Shown one piece after another: positions 33,717 through 46,342 of a DNA stretch of 64,000 nt (position 1 is the first letter of the stretch; each line of letters begins with the position of its first letter). A model generated the notes under the pieces. That model worked only from the letters and a program-made list of their open reading frames with translations, searched no databases and was not told the origin of the DNA. Origin of the DNA: Polytrichum commune (taxonomy: Eukaryota > Streptophyta > Polytrichopsida > Polytrichales > Polytrichaceae); the NCBI GenBank assembly GCA_950295325.1, contig OX485809.1:6634001-6698000 (forward strand), written 5' to 3'. The translations under genes were made by a program, and so were the position numbers.

Positions 33717-33946
33717 CAAATCAGAGGGTCTAGAAAGCGATTTGAGTAAAGTATGCACCTGCCAACTAAGTGCGTACCAACAACTCTGATTCAAAGTGCG
33801 TACTTAAGCGGGAGATTACTGTAATTTAGACTAGGTATTACTATGAGCATAATAAGAAACAATCCTAAATTAGTTTTCTGTTTTTGCAACTTTCATTAGC
33901 CTCAGAGCCTTGGTAGTGAAAAACCAAGTTTTTATCATTGGAGGCA

Positions 33947-34523
33947 ATGTTATCCACGGGTAGGTCACTTAGTGCATTTTAAAAATGACGTGCGGCATAA
34001 TATAGAGAGGATTAAAATCATTTGAAATAAAAATTATTAAGGAATTCCAAATAATGAAGGGGCCATTAAATGTAGACAATCCCATTATAAGTAAGTTAGA
34101 TGGACATAAAATGTGGGCCATTATTTTTTTGTAAAATTAATATAGGGGCTGAAGATAAGGATCCTAGAAGGTATGTTTAGTATGTTTGCTATGGTCTCCT
34201 ATGTGTTTTCTTCATAACTTTGTTTGCAATGATATTACTGTTTGCACCCTTCTTTATTTCCATGGTTTCCCTTAACACTCGTCAATGCGTTAGGAAGTAG
34301 ATTAGCTTTTATTACTTCAAAGGAATATAGAGTACAAAAAATTGCAGTGACTTGGACAATATAAGTAATGGAAGGGTGCAAACAAATGGGCCATTTTTGA
34401 AATTTAAGTAATTATAGGGAGGCTTTAATTCAGCCCTTGAAGGTAAATAGCCCCAAAACAAAAAACCCCCAGCCGCACGTGGTGCACAAAAATGCCTTAG
34501 AGTGACCTACCCGTGATATTATC
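33947..34523 (+). mobile_element. hAT-like MITE family, copy A
   Basis: Element 33955-34515 with termini CACGGGTAGGTCACT and AGTGACCTACCCGTG. The flanks ATGTTATC and ATATTATC form an 8-bp TSD with one mismatch. The left arm carries AGTGCATTTTAAAAATGACG; the right arm carries AACCCCCAGCCGCACGTGGT. Same orientation as copy C. Confidence 0.85.
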
Positions 34524-34743
34524 AAAGGCAAATTTGACATATCTTAGTACTTGAGCAGGTCTTGTGCATTTTCAGCATATGGGGCAACAAATTGTATTTT
34601 TTCTCATCACTATAATAGATTATTTGGTTGAAATCACCCTTAGACTTAAACACAAAGTTCTTAAAAAAAACATCGCCTCATGATCATCATAGTATTTAAA
34701 TTTGAGTGAGGTTCATTTGCTTCGTAAGAAATTTATTAATCAA

Positions 34744-35031
34744 TAATCCCTCCGTTCCAAAATGATTGTCCTACTTCCTGGATTTTTTTGGTCCCAAAAT
34801 AATTGTCCGGTTTATTTGCTGGCTAGAAATTTGAGGCTCAAAGTCAAATATTTTTGCGCCTAACTTTTAATATCAAGAAGTTTTTCGACACCACAACTTC
34901 CGGGGGCGTTGTGGAGTAGTTAATGTTGTGTATTTTAAGAGTCGTACTTACAACTACTGGGTCAATGATTAGCGGGCCTTAATCTTGCCAAAGTTAAAAA
35001 CACGGACAACCATTTTGGGACGGAGGGAGTA
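34744..35031. mobile_element. Stowaway (Tc1/mariner) MITE
   Basis: The 284-bp element (34746-35029) has TIRs ATCCCTCCGTTCCAAAATGA and, inverted, CTCCCTCCGTCCCAAAATGG, flanked by TA on both sides. This is the plant Stowaway consensus (CTCCCTCCGTCCC). It lies between two inverted hAT-like MITEs. Confidence 0.9.
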
Positions 35032-35240
35032 TCAAATACTTAGGCAAGTTAAATTTTGGATTTTCTTTCTAGGCCCAAAAATCATTTAAGAAGAATTTCT
35101 TTCTTATCATAGACCAATCACCCTATTTCAATTACCTTGAGGCCACTTCACACACGAGCCAAGAGCCGTGATCGTGAAATTGTGAGAGCCTACAAGAGGT
35201 GGTCAAAGTCCATACCAAGACACTTTCAAAATCTAGTGTG

Positions 35241-35722
35241 GTCAAGGGCACGGGTAGGTCACTCTAAGGCATTTTTGTGCACCACGTGCGGCTGGGGGTT
35301 TTTTGTTTTGGGGCTATTTACCTTCAAGGACTGAATTAAAGCCTCCCTATAATTACTTAAATTTCAAAAATGGCCCATTTGTTTGCACCCTTCCATTACT
35401 TATATTGTCCAAGTCACTGCAATTTTTTGTACTCTATATTCCTTTTAAGTAATAAAAGCTAATCTACTTCCTAACGCAATTGACGAGTGTTGACGGAAAA
35501 CATGGAATCCTTATCTTCAGCCCCTATATTAATTTTACAAAAAAATAATGGCCCACGTTTTATGTCCATCTAACTTACTTATAATGGGATTGTCTACATT
35601 TAATGGCCCCTTCATTATTTGGAATTCCTTTATAATTTTTATTTCAAATGATTTTAATCCTCTCTATATTATGCCGCACGTCGTTTTTAAAATGCACTAA
35701 GTGATCTACCCGTGGTCAAGGG
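35241..35722 (-). mobile_element. hAT-like MITE family, copy B
   Basis: Element 35249-35714 with termini CACGGGTAGGTCACT and AGTGATCTACCCGTG. The exact 8-bp TSD is GTCAAGGG (35241-35248, 35715-35722). It is inverted relative to copy A, 730 bases away. Confidence 0.92.
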
Positions 35723-38150
35723 CCCTCTAGCGTAGTGTGAAGTCATATGTTACACGGTCTTCAACCAAATTCTATTTTAATGAATTTCTATTCATGTCAA
35801 TTCCTCACAAAATGATAAAATATAATAAATAAATGGTTGCAAGATTTCGGAGCGCCTTAGTCTCCCGGTTTTGTGTTATGCCTACCTTCAAGAGGTGATA
35901 TTTGAGAATAGTCCAAGTGACCACGAAACATGATTTATAATTTGACGCCATGTAGACTTTACATATAATTTTATGTAGACTTTACATTCATCTTGCATCC
36001 ACTAAATTTGTTGGTCCCTCAAGCGTAGTGTGAAGCAAATTTGGACCATGTCCGCCCTTTCCACCAATCAAAATGCTTGAAGTGCAATGGTCACGGGCCA
36101 TCAATGCCATGTGAAGTGGCCCTTACTATAGGTGATACAAATGAACTTAATTTCGTTTCTCCCTTCTATTTGATCCACAAAATGGTAAAAATCCAATTTG
36201 ATTTTTCTTACCTTGTTGGGGGCCTTCGTATCAAATCCAAGAACATTCATGTACATAACATTCTTCAAATATACATGCTTGTTCTGTAGGACCGACAGTA
36301 GTCCACATAGTATTCTTGGATATTCCCCACATTCATACTGAATATGAAAAGTGAATGCCACTAAAATTCTTCCGTACACCATATACTTATTTTTCTTCTT
36401 CTGCGGCATAAAAAATATTTGTTACAAAGGTTGTATTATTCTATCGTCTTTGATGTTGAGAATGACTTTCGTCTTCAAGTCCCAAATAACATTGTGAGGG
36501 TAACGTAGTGGATGAGTGGTGGCAGGAACGGAGGAGATCAGGGGAGGAGGGTTACATTGGTCAAATCTGACGGTCGAGAAAGCACAGGCAACGTGGCCTC
36601 ACAAGAAGCCAGAAGCTGCTTTCATCGCCCATAGACTTCTTCTCGACTACCCTTTCTAAAGCCTGTCTCTGAGTTTGAGTCAATGAAGTTGTGGCCTCAG
36701 GCATCAAAACCAAACTTCAGGTAAACATCTTTCATAAACAACTTGGTGAATTCCACTGCGTGAACCATGATAGGCTCTATATCTAAAAGTTGTTGAGAAT
36801 CCATCACGATGTGTATAGAGATAAAGGTATATTTTTTTGTTTTTTTGTTTTTTTTGGTGGGTGGGTGGGGGCGGGGAAGAAAAAAAAAGAAAAAAGAAAA
36901 AAGTCCTTATCTAGAGCTTAAACCCCAATTATAATAGGAGGCATCTTAACATAATTCCAATTTTTTTTAAACTATGATATTGACAATAAAAAATATATTA
37001 TTAAGGAAAACAATACACCATGTTAAAATATTGAGAAGAATAAAAGAATAAAGATATTTCAATTAACACTACCCGATGTAGTATTGATGAGAATCAAATT
37101 TATTTATTGGATAATCAACTTCAGTTACTTGTTAGAAGAAACAATGTCAATGGATGTTGGTGGAGGTGGGTTCATCCCAAAATTAATGGAGTGGATTAAT
37201 TCCACCATTTCTTAGGAGGTGATGATCATAACATGCACTATGTTGTAGTCAATCAAGTATGCATAAGAAATAATAACATCAAAATAAGCGAAGCAATGAA
37301 AAAATAAATATATTAGTATTTTGATACCAAGTAAAGCAAACAAACTATATTCAAAAGCAAAGGAAATCAAGATCATGTATTTATGAAAAAAAAAGGAATC
37401 TAATTGTCAATTGAAAAGAAAAACAATAAAAACTTAATATCCTCAACAGTAAGAAATCCTTATACATTTATAACCAAAAGAAACTAAGCTAACATTTCAA
37501 ACAACTTGAATTAATACAAAAATTCCAACACAAAAAATTACATTATAAGAATGCAAACAAATCATTTGCAAGCACAAAACATAAATAAAATAAGTTCCAC
37601 CAGTTCAAGACAAAACGATTCAAAACATAGCTACGCAACATAGAATAAGAGGCCCACTTCCTAGGTGCCCAAGTACCAAATTGCAATTTGAAAGGGCCAT
37701 ACTCTAAAGAATGAAAATAATCACCTAGGCAATTAATAAATCTAATGTCTACCAAGATTTTAATAATAAGTCCAAAGTAAAAGAATGATTAAAGCTTGAA
37801 CCATTGCGTTTTAACTATTACGTAATTATAGTTGTCAAGAACGGTGTATCAATGGTTAGTAACAATTAATGGCAAATTCAGCAACAATATGCATCATAAT
37901 CATCAGTAAGGTCAACAATAGGGTCAACATAGTCAACGGCAACGTATCAACAAGCATGTGGTTAGGGTGAGTGGGTAGGAAGGAGCGCCAATGGAGGCCC
38001 CTGATAATAGTCCACAAGGTCACAAATGGAGAGTGGAAGGTTGCTGTAGTTAGTTTTTGCTTTCACTTAAATAACCAAAACCCAGGGTACAGACTCTCAA
38101 GGAATACTTAACTGGTGTCTATTACAGGCATTTGTCACTTCATAGTTCAT
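35723..38150. other. Intergenic stretch, no gene
   Basis: AT-rich. Two short related strings (CTCTAGCGTAGTGTGAAG at about 35727 and CTCAAGCGTAGTGTGAAG at about 36017) suggest a repeat. Low-complexity T/G and A/G runs lie at 36830-36905. No frame has recognisable similarity. Confidence 0.45.
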
Positions 38151-40780
38151 TAATTAAACCATAGGTTGCTATCTTCACTCCAAAACATGATTGGTATGTC
38201 TTTTACTCTCCTATTCTCTCTTGGTTTCCTCTCATTGTGTATTATTCAGTGGGGTATGTGTGTCAGTAAGTTGTAGTTTCCATCTCGCCATGAGATTTTG
38301 TATAACAATAGTCTTTCGAGAACAATAGTCTTTGGGTATCACAATTGTCTTTGGTAACCATTGGCCAATGCATCTTCAATTCAAAACAACTCCTTCATTA
38401 TTTGGTCAATGTTAATTCCAATACAAAACAATTGTTCATTCATTAATTCCAGATTTAATCATTACTCACAACTTATGCAATTAACCATTATCAGTCAAGC
38501 TATAATCTTGCTTGCCCTGCACAACCTGCAACAACAACAACCAAGGTAACACACAAGATAATAGTTGATTGGGTTAATGTACATCTCATACTCAAAGATC
38601 TAATCCCTTGACTAATTAACAATTATAACTCCAATTGAAAATAAATTCACTTATGCCTAGGTCTTCTTTATAATCCAAAGTTAATTATATTTTGCTTACA
38701 TTCAATCCCTCTTTCAAACCTTGCCCTTTCCTCTAATCAACTGATCAGAAGTGATTTCTCATCACTTCAGTTGATAGAGATTCTCTCTTAAATTCCATTC
38801 TTCTCAATTACAAACCTATCAGCCTAAGTTCAAGTTTTCACTATATTCTCTTACGGCTGAACTATATCCATATAACTTCACTCTCTCCATGTCCTCACAG
38901 GTTAACAATAATCATTTCTCCCTGTGGGCTGGCCTTTGGCCTTACACTTCTCCTCAGTGCCTATCTTAGGTCTCAACTACATTCCGTAGATTCTCTCACA
39001 ATCTGACACTTGGCCTTACGGCTTCTGACAGCCTATAGTGAATCTCAACTATAGTCCATAATGTAACTCTCATTTGCCTCTCGGTGCGGCCTCTCACAGG
39101 AAGACAATAGTTTTATCTCAACTTTCTTTCTTTAACTTCCACCTTCTTCGGCCAAGAATTTTACTTAAGCTCTCTTCTCAATTTGACACAGTTCATAGTT
39201 TCACTTAATTCCATACTCGAGGTTCTTGACATTTCACTCTTATCTTTCAGACTGAACAAGTTTCTTGTTTCGTCAATAGTTTACTCTTACGACAATCCTC
39301 ATATTCCCCTTATTAATGATTGCAATCTGTTCTACTATGTTCAGGATTTCATGCTCCGTCAATAGTTGCACAATGCTCGAAGCATTACTACCATCATTTT
39401 CACTCCTGGATTCACTCATCAGACTCTTACACTTTTCTAGTCTCTCAATACTTGCTCACTGTTGATTCCTCTTTCCTATTCACCTCCTCTCTCGTCCAAA
39501 GGTGTTAATCATCTCTCCCTTAATCCCTCGTTGTTCCTTACAATTTGAACTACTTCAATTCCTCTCTCAATTTCAATCTCATCTTACTACAATCTCAACG
39601 ATTGACAATAGTTTCGCACGTTCCTCTTGTCAATTGCATCTCAAACTCTGTTTCACTCAATCACTCTTAACTTCATACTTTCTCTTAGACGACTAAAACT
39701 TCAACAATGAACAATCGTTTCACAATCCAGATTTATCCATCAAAATAGAAAATAGGTCGACACGTTTCGGTCGTTCAATAATTCAAAATCCAAATAACAA
39801 TATGCTTCAGTAGAAACCAATGTCCCGCAATCACTGCAGCGATCACTAAGTTTACTTAGAAGATAGTTTAACAATATTTCTCTCACAGACTCTATGATGA
39901 GGGAGACAAGCCTATAGTTTTACTCTGCGCTCAAAATTTCAGGGAATGTCAACATTCTCCCTCTTCGCCAGCCCTCTTAGCTTGGCGGGGAGGGAAGGAA
40001 GACGATAGTTACAGTAACCGCCTAACTAGGCCCTTCTATGGCCGTGACTATAGTGGTAACTTCCTAGCCTATGGTTTAACTATATTCATCCTATAGGATG
40101 ACTTCATCCAAAGTTCCAACTATAAGCCTATAGTTTACTGAGTGACCAAAAATTTGGCTCACAGTTGCCAAGCCGGTCAAGGAGTTCAGTTCATGAAAAT
40201 TCACATATAAACTTTGGAAAAGCCAACGCGGGGCTGCAAATCAAACTTCATAGAAGCTACCCTAGATAAGCAAATCATACTCTAGAGCAACTACTGCAAA
40301 GCCACAAATCAACTCTGGAGAAGCTAATATGAAGCTTGAAATCAAAAGCTGAAAGCAAGCAAAAACCTGAAGTTGGACCAAAAATCACAAAGCCAAGTCA
40401 CAAAACTAAAGCCTAAGATCTAAAGCCTCTTAGAGAGCTGCACATGCATGAGAGCTGATAAGCAAGAGAGAAAGAGAGATGAGAATAGGGTAGTGGCACC
40501 ACCATGAGTGTGAATATAGAAAGAGGAGTAGTAATGAAAATGATAAGCTTTAAAGAGCTCTATAGCTAGTGGGTCTAGTGGTGGTGGGTGGGGCCGAGCT
40601 AGAGGCCTCTCTTCCATCCATCTACATGAGGATTCTCTTCCCCTCACCCAAAATAGCCCTAAAACCCAATTGTCCCCCCCTAAACAAGCCAACAACCTAC
40701 TTGTCTAATATTTAGTCATGATAAAAAAAAAACCCTCAGACAAGGGGCCGTCTTACACCAAGTGATATTCTTGGAACCAC
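38150..40780 (-). repeat. Strand-skewed region with recurrent AATAGTTT/TATAGTTT motif
   Basis: The plus strand is strongly C- and T-rich, with little G, for about 1.7 kb. It repeats CAATAGTTT, CAATAGTCT, CTATAGTTT and CTATAGTCC strings (38300-40150). After about 40200 the plus strand becomes purine-rich. On the minus strand the right end reads TGTAAGACGGCCCCTTGTC, a start reminiscent of gypsy LTRs, but no second LTR, primer site or reverse transcriptase is visible. No gene is supported. Confidence 0.4.
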
Positions 40781-41291
40781 ATAAAACACGGGTAGATCAC
40801 TTAGTGCATTTTAAAAACAACGTGCGGCATAATATAGAGAGGATTAAAATCATTTGAAATAAAAATTATAAAGGAATTCCAAATAATGAAGGAGCCATTA
40901 AATTTAGACAATCCCATTATAAGTAAGTTAGATGGACATAAAATGTGGGCCATTATTTTTTTGTAAAATTAATATAGGGGCTGAAGATAAGAATCCTAGA
41001 AGGTATGTTTAGTATGGTATGTAAATGGGTTTAGGACTCACGGGGATGGATGATAATTGGGATTTCCGTCTGTCCAAAATTACTTAAAAGGAATATAGAG
41101 TACAAAAAATTATAGTGACTTGGACAATATAAGTAATGGAAGGGTGCAAACAAATGGGCCGTTTTTGAAATTTAAGTAATTATAGGGAGGCTTTAATTCA
41201 TCCCTTGAAGGTAAATAGCCCCAAAACAAAAAACCCCCAGCCGCACGTGGTGCACAAAAATGCCTTAGAGTGATCTACCCGTGACATGAAA
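40779..41291 (+). mobile_element. hAT-like MITE family, copy C
   Basis: Element 40787-41283 with termini CACGGGTAGATCACT and AGTGATCTACCCGTG. The TSD is ACATAAAA / ACATGAAA (7 of 8). Same orientation as copy A. Confidence 0.87.
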
Positions 41292-42007
41292 AGACTTTGT
41301 CTGACAAAGATGAAAGTCGCCTTGGACTTTGGGATGAGAATACATAGACATTGTGAAACCCAAGCCTACATACATGTCGCAAAAAAATACCCTTCTTGCA
41401 CTCATCTAAGTGCATACATGATAATGTGCAACGTCCACCCTTGGAAACGTCTTGTAGAAAATGAAGCACACAATAAATGCAAGATGATTAGCAAATCCAA
41501 ATCATGCCGGTAGCCCTTGGCCTCATAATTCATAGAGCCCATATCGTATTCATTATCAAAGTGAAGATTCTCGTGTTCGTTACGTGCTCACATAGGCCAC
41601 CCAATCATGTTGACTAATGAACCTAGAATGGTTAACCTATTTTGAGCACGTAGTCCAATCTTTAAAAAAATAAAAACAATAACTTGATAATTCTTCATAA
41701 TGTGTGATAATTCCCGAGTCTCCGTATGAATGGATGTCAAAGGTGCAACCCTCCAAGAGTTCTGGAATCCGAACCCTCAAATTGGTGAACACACATATGG
41801 AATTGGAACCTCATTTGTGCCCGAAATCTGGCATTTGGTTTGAAATTGCAGTGTTTTAGTCAACACGAAATCATCTAAGCCAAACTTAACATCCACATGT
41901 TTGCAAAAATTAAATAGCACGTGACTTGGATTTGAGTGTGATATTGGCTTGCAAATCTCTCCTTCTCAGATCATCTGGGACAATCGTATGGCATCTTCAA
42001 TATCCTC
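41292..42007. other. Intergenic stretch with partial AAGGTAGAYG-family MITE
   Basis: At about 41470-41690 the reverse-orientation family strings appear: GATGATTAGCAAATCCAAAT, ATCAAAGTGAAGATTCTCGT, GACTAATGAACCTAGAATGG and GAGCACGTAGTCCAATC. No gene. Confidence 0.5.
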
Positions 42008-42273
42008 TAGAATCACTATATTCGTTAATTTGGGATTTTTTTGGCATTTTGAGACAGTTACAAATATAAGAACATGGACAAAATCACATAGATTTGGAAG
42101 AATGTTGTAAGATGCAAATACTTTGAAGCGGGTGTTCATATCAAGAACCCAATTAAGAACTCATATCAAGATGGTTTAGGTAGGACGACCCAAACATTAG
42201 ACCATGTTGTTGTGGTCCATATATTTAATTTGAGACAAGAGAAAGTCTCAAATTAACGAATATAGTGATTAGA
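42008..42273. mobile_element. Unclassified TIR element with TAGA flanks
   Basis: The 258-bp element (42012-42269) has a TIR of about 20 bases, ATCACTATATTCGTTAATTT, inverted at the right end. It is flanked by TAGA on both sides (42008-42011, 42270-42273). Non-coding. Four-base target sites occur in a few superfamilies, so the class is left open. Confidence 0.6.
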
Positions 42274-44279
42274 GTATATGCAAAAGGAACTACGTGACCA
42301 AGATGTGATGTTTGAGATAAAGGTGTCATGAGACTTGGACAAATGCTCTAACACTTTGCATTTGTATAAGTTTAGCCCTAACTTCAATGGAGTGTATTGT
42401 GGTTTCATTACCTAATCAACAAACTAAGCTTTCTAAATCTCAATTTTTTTTGTAGCTAATGGAATAGTTATTGCTAACAGTTTAACATCACATCAATATG
42501 GTAGCAAGATTCAGTGATTTTCATGATTTGTTTATAATCGACTTAGACTCATTAAACTTCAAATAACATGGTAAATGTATGCAATGAAATCATAGTTCAA
42601 AATTTCAAGATTATATTAAGAATAGATACGCACTTTGAGGTAAGGCAAAGAATCCATAGAAAATTGACAATTTTCAATTAAATGATAAATTTTCAATTAT
42701 GAGTTGTACTGGCAAAGTTATGACCGTTTGAAGGTTGGTTGAGTTTTTAGAAGTTGATTTTGAAATGAAGTTGATTGACCTCCACCTATTGTAAAATCGG
42801 AAGATGCTCAACATCATGCTCAATCGTTAGCTACATATTTGATGGACAACCCATTCGATGTCACTCTTGTAGACGTAATAAAAATTGTAGGACATATCAG
42901 AGAAAACTCAACATATATATGTTGCTAGTTCAAAGTGGCAACATTAGCAAACTATTGATTCCTTGTTTAAGTCCACATAGATTTCATGAAAGAATTACAG
43001 ATTTGTAAAGACACTTGAAATAAAATTTATTTGATATGTGTGGCCATATATCTAATGTTTGTTTCCATGAAGCACCTCGTTAGTACAACAAAGAGATCCA
43101 ATTTGTCATATTATTGAATTTGTGACACCTTGATAATACGACCATTTTCTCGTTTCCCAAACGTCTCATATTAAAGAGGTAGGACTGTATAGCTTTTCAT
43201 CAGCTGTTGGAATTTGGAAGCAAGTGCAGGGTTTAAAAGTCCACACTAATTGGGCCCTTTAAAGCTGATGATCCGATCGTAATATACTTGGCACCTTCAG
43301 ACTGCAATCGTCCATTGATATGCTCCCACAAATCAGCAGTGTATGTCGCTTTGGTGAATTTTCGTAGATCTCATAAGAAAAAACTCATAGGTGGTCGACT
43401 AAACAAGGAAAAAACCTATGCCAGTTCTCCCTACTTATTTTTACTTATTTTCTTTGGAGACAATTGAAAAAATTAATAATTTCAATGCCAAAGTATCATC
43501 CAAGGTGCAGAGAATGCCAAGGCAACAATCTAGGGTGCACTTGGTGGAACCACACAACTTCAATAAGGATAAGACACCTGAGCATGGTCAATTAAGCCAA
43601 CACCTAGCAACTTGATAATCCAAGGAATTTTGTAGTTAGAGTGGGGGTACTGAAGATTGTTGTCACCCCACTACTTGTTGAAGTTTGCTGTAATTGCATC
43701 ATAGATGGATTTTTTAGAGAGTTTGGGTGTGCTCTCAAAGGCGTTCCTAACGAAATCAAGAAGCCCTTGCCAAATACTACTGCCTTGTTGAACTTTCTTC
43801 ACATCCCACCAAATGTCGTTCCCAATCTAAAATTTGATAAATGGATGAAATCGTCCAACTCTGTCTGTTGTTATTAGAAAAGTCCACGATAAATGTTACA
43901 TTCAACTCAGACTCCAAATAGGCATTTAAGTATATTGGGACAAACCACTTGTCCATAAATAAGAAGGGATGTGCACTTGTGGGGACAAAAACATCAAACA
44001 ACAACAATAAAAGCAACAACACAACAACCACAACTTCAAATCTTTCGTATTCCATGTTCACCAATTGCCATATTTGTGTCATTTTACAATCTAGTGACGT
44101 AGGTCATATTGGCGGTTGGAACTGTCCAAAATTCATGCATAAATCCAAATATACATTAATCCTAGTTTCTAGGTGATATCATGGAATTATAGGAGTCAAC
44201 TTGTAACGGTATTTAAGCGCCACTTTGACTACTATAGCACAATGAAAGAATATACATTACATAGTGCAAATCAAGTGCA
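42274..44279. other. Intergenic stretch, possible decayed element coding
   Basis: Near 42777-42870 a plus frame reads KSEDAQHHAQSLATYLMDNP then FDVTLVDV. It looks like protein sequence but I do not recognise it and it stops soon after. Other frames are short. No gene is claimed. Confidence 0.3.
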
Positions 44280-44704
44280 TAAGGTAGAAATACCATAACC
44301 CATGAAAATAAGGTGATTTGCATTGAAGATCTGGTCTAACAATCATGAGATAACTTTCCAAGATAAATGAGAAGGATTCATGGAGAATGCAAGTTATTTC
44401 ATATTTTTTTGCCCTATACAAAAAATGCTACAATTTTTCAAAGTGGAAAGTTGTCCAACCTCCTACTCGTTTACTAGATTCCCCCTACACCGAACACGGT
44501 AATCCACACTTCCATATAAAACATTGCCTAAATCGGTTACCTCATGAGTATATTAACACTTGACTCTCATTGGCTATACTAAATGTACACGTATTGAAGT
44601 TGCCGCCGAGCCATGATCCGTTTTAAAAATGGCACTTCACCATTATGACGGCGGTCTAGTGCACGGCTAGAGGGTGGTTAACGGGCTATGGTATTTCTAC
44701 CTTA
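44280..44704. mobile_element. MITE with AGGTAGAAATACC terminal repeats
   Basis: The 421-bp element (44282-44702) has a 21-base TIR (AGGTAGAAATACCATA then ACCC/GCCC) with one mismatch, and TA on both sides. Non-coding. A longer relative is at 31311-32095. Confidence 0.75.
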
Positions 44705-46342
44705 TATACATTTTAGACTAACGTACCCATGAGAGAGGGAGACTCGTGAATGCCGAGTGGCGGGAGCGGCGAATCGTCCACCTGCGTGAGCGAGATATCT
44801 GTCACAATCGCTCAGCTCATGAAAAATCTTTGGAAGTTATGAATGATGTTGTGTCGTCATGAAACATTATGACGAGTTTTGGTATACCTTCTGCTCTTGG
44901 ATGAGCAATCGGTTATGACTTGCATGAAGGGTCCACCGAAGGTCGTCATCATGAGAGTACGCACGAACCGGCAGGTAGATTAAACATGTTATTCAGGTGG
45001 ATTAGAAATGCTGGAAGTTGGGATTCCATCAAGACTTTGTTTGAGTATCTGCATTTAGGATCTGCTCCAGAAGTACATCCCAAAGCAGTCGTATAATTCG
45101 GTTGGCATATTCGGGGCATGCTCGGGAATCAGGATCGCAGCTGCTGATCAGCTAGGTCGATCTGGTCGTGAACTCCTGAAGATTCAATCCCGGGTTCGAT
45201 GATCTGGTCCTCAGTTCGCGCGTCCTCAAGGAAAATTTCCCTAAATTGTGCGGTCTAGGTAGTTGTTTCGGTTGGGATAGTAGCAATATTTCTTGTGCTT
45301 CAATTTCCACTATCTCGACTTCAGGCGTGGGTTAACTGACCTTGCAGACTGATAACTGGATACACGAGTCTAGTGTTCTTGGGGATATTTTGGCCCCATT
45401 TTGGCATTAGAAGCTAAGATTGGAGAGACAGGCTAGGTAGATCGATGCACTGCAGAATGCGGCACTAAATTCAATTTTATCATTCAGGCATCGTTTATTG
45501 GGGTAGCTAGATAGGTATATGTAGCTGGTGGAATTATCTGGTGTTGTTGTGTTGAGATTGTTGTTGTTGTCGTTGACTGGTGGTGCAGTTATTCCACGTA
45601 ATTAATCTCACCTGTCGACAATCGTGGTGCACTGACATGAGCTAATTAATTAGAATTGCATTTGCATATTGAGGCTAGGTGTGGGTTGAGCTACTAAGCT
45701 TACAAAGTAAGAGTTTACGTGTAACTTTGTAAAATAATTATAAGCTTCTTGTGGCTGTTTGGGCTAAACCCTAAGCCCTTTGGAGAGACATGAGCTCTTG
45801 GTAGATTCGCTGCGGAAGCTAATTAGAGGTTTATTGAAGGTGCCGATCGCTGCAAGGCTTACTCAGCTTCAGGGTGGAGGTACAGTTGTTTTGTTGGTAT
45901 CGTTAATTCAGTCTTTCAGAGGTGGTAACATTAATTGTTCACTTAATTATCTCACCTGTCGATGGATGCTTGTGCATCGACATCTCGAGCGAAGCGACGG
46001 TTGAGACACTAGCTAGGTTTGCATTTGGAGCATTTAAATATAAGGTTTCCTCCAGATCTCATTCTTACGAGTCTGGTCTAATTAATTCCTAGCTCGCTCG
46101 CTGCAAGTCATCAGGGTTCAGGGTGGATTATTGGTGTTCGACAGGGTGCACAGGAATCAGGATCGGCCCAAGTTGTGAGTAGGATTAATGCTCGTATGTC
46201 CTCATATTCGGAGTTCATCTGGACGAATTAGCTCGGTCATCTATAAGCTTCGAGTAGGCTTGCTTTTCTGACATCGATCAGTGCGCGGCTGCTCCGCGCC
46301 GCATCTTATTACAGGGACGATATTACAAACATTGCCGGCAGC
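44705..46342 (+). promoter_or_regulatory. Upstream region and 5' leader of PAL
   Basis: A TATA-like ATTTAAATATAAGG lies at about 46033-46046, some 300 bases before the PAL ATG. Two diverged copies of a block (TTAAT.ATCTCACCTGTCGA, at about 45600 and 45943) suggest a promoter duplication. No AC-element (ACCWACC) typical of lignin-pathway promoters was noticed near the TATA-like site. Confidence 0.35.

Larger units (their letters stand above)
32949..33823 (-). mobile_element. Pogo-like DNA transposon relic (carrying a nested piggyBac-like MITE)
   Basis: The outer ends are TA|CTAAAATAATCTCTCAC and GCGGGAGATTACTG|TA, an imperfect TIR (consensus near CAGTAATCTCCCGCTTAAG) with TA on both sides. 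A second, shorter copy lies at about 57399-57975 in opposite orientation. The left TIR is interrupted at its internal TTAA by a 233-bp element. Removing that element and one TTAA gives an end matching the 57 kb copy. The interior has a decayed transposase N terminus. Confidence 0.65.

Noticed and set aside
40680-40760. Gypsy-type LTR start on the minus strand
   Set aside because: Only a short start-like string is present. There is no second LTR, primer-binding site or polyprotein, so it is not called as an element.
45170-45210. tRNA-like string CCCGGGTTCGATGATC
   Set aside because: No acceptor stem or anticodon arm could be paired around it.
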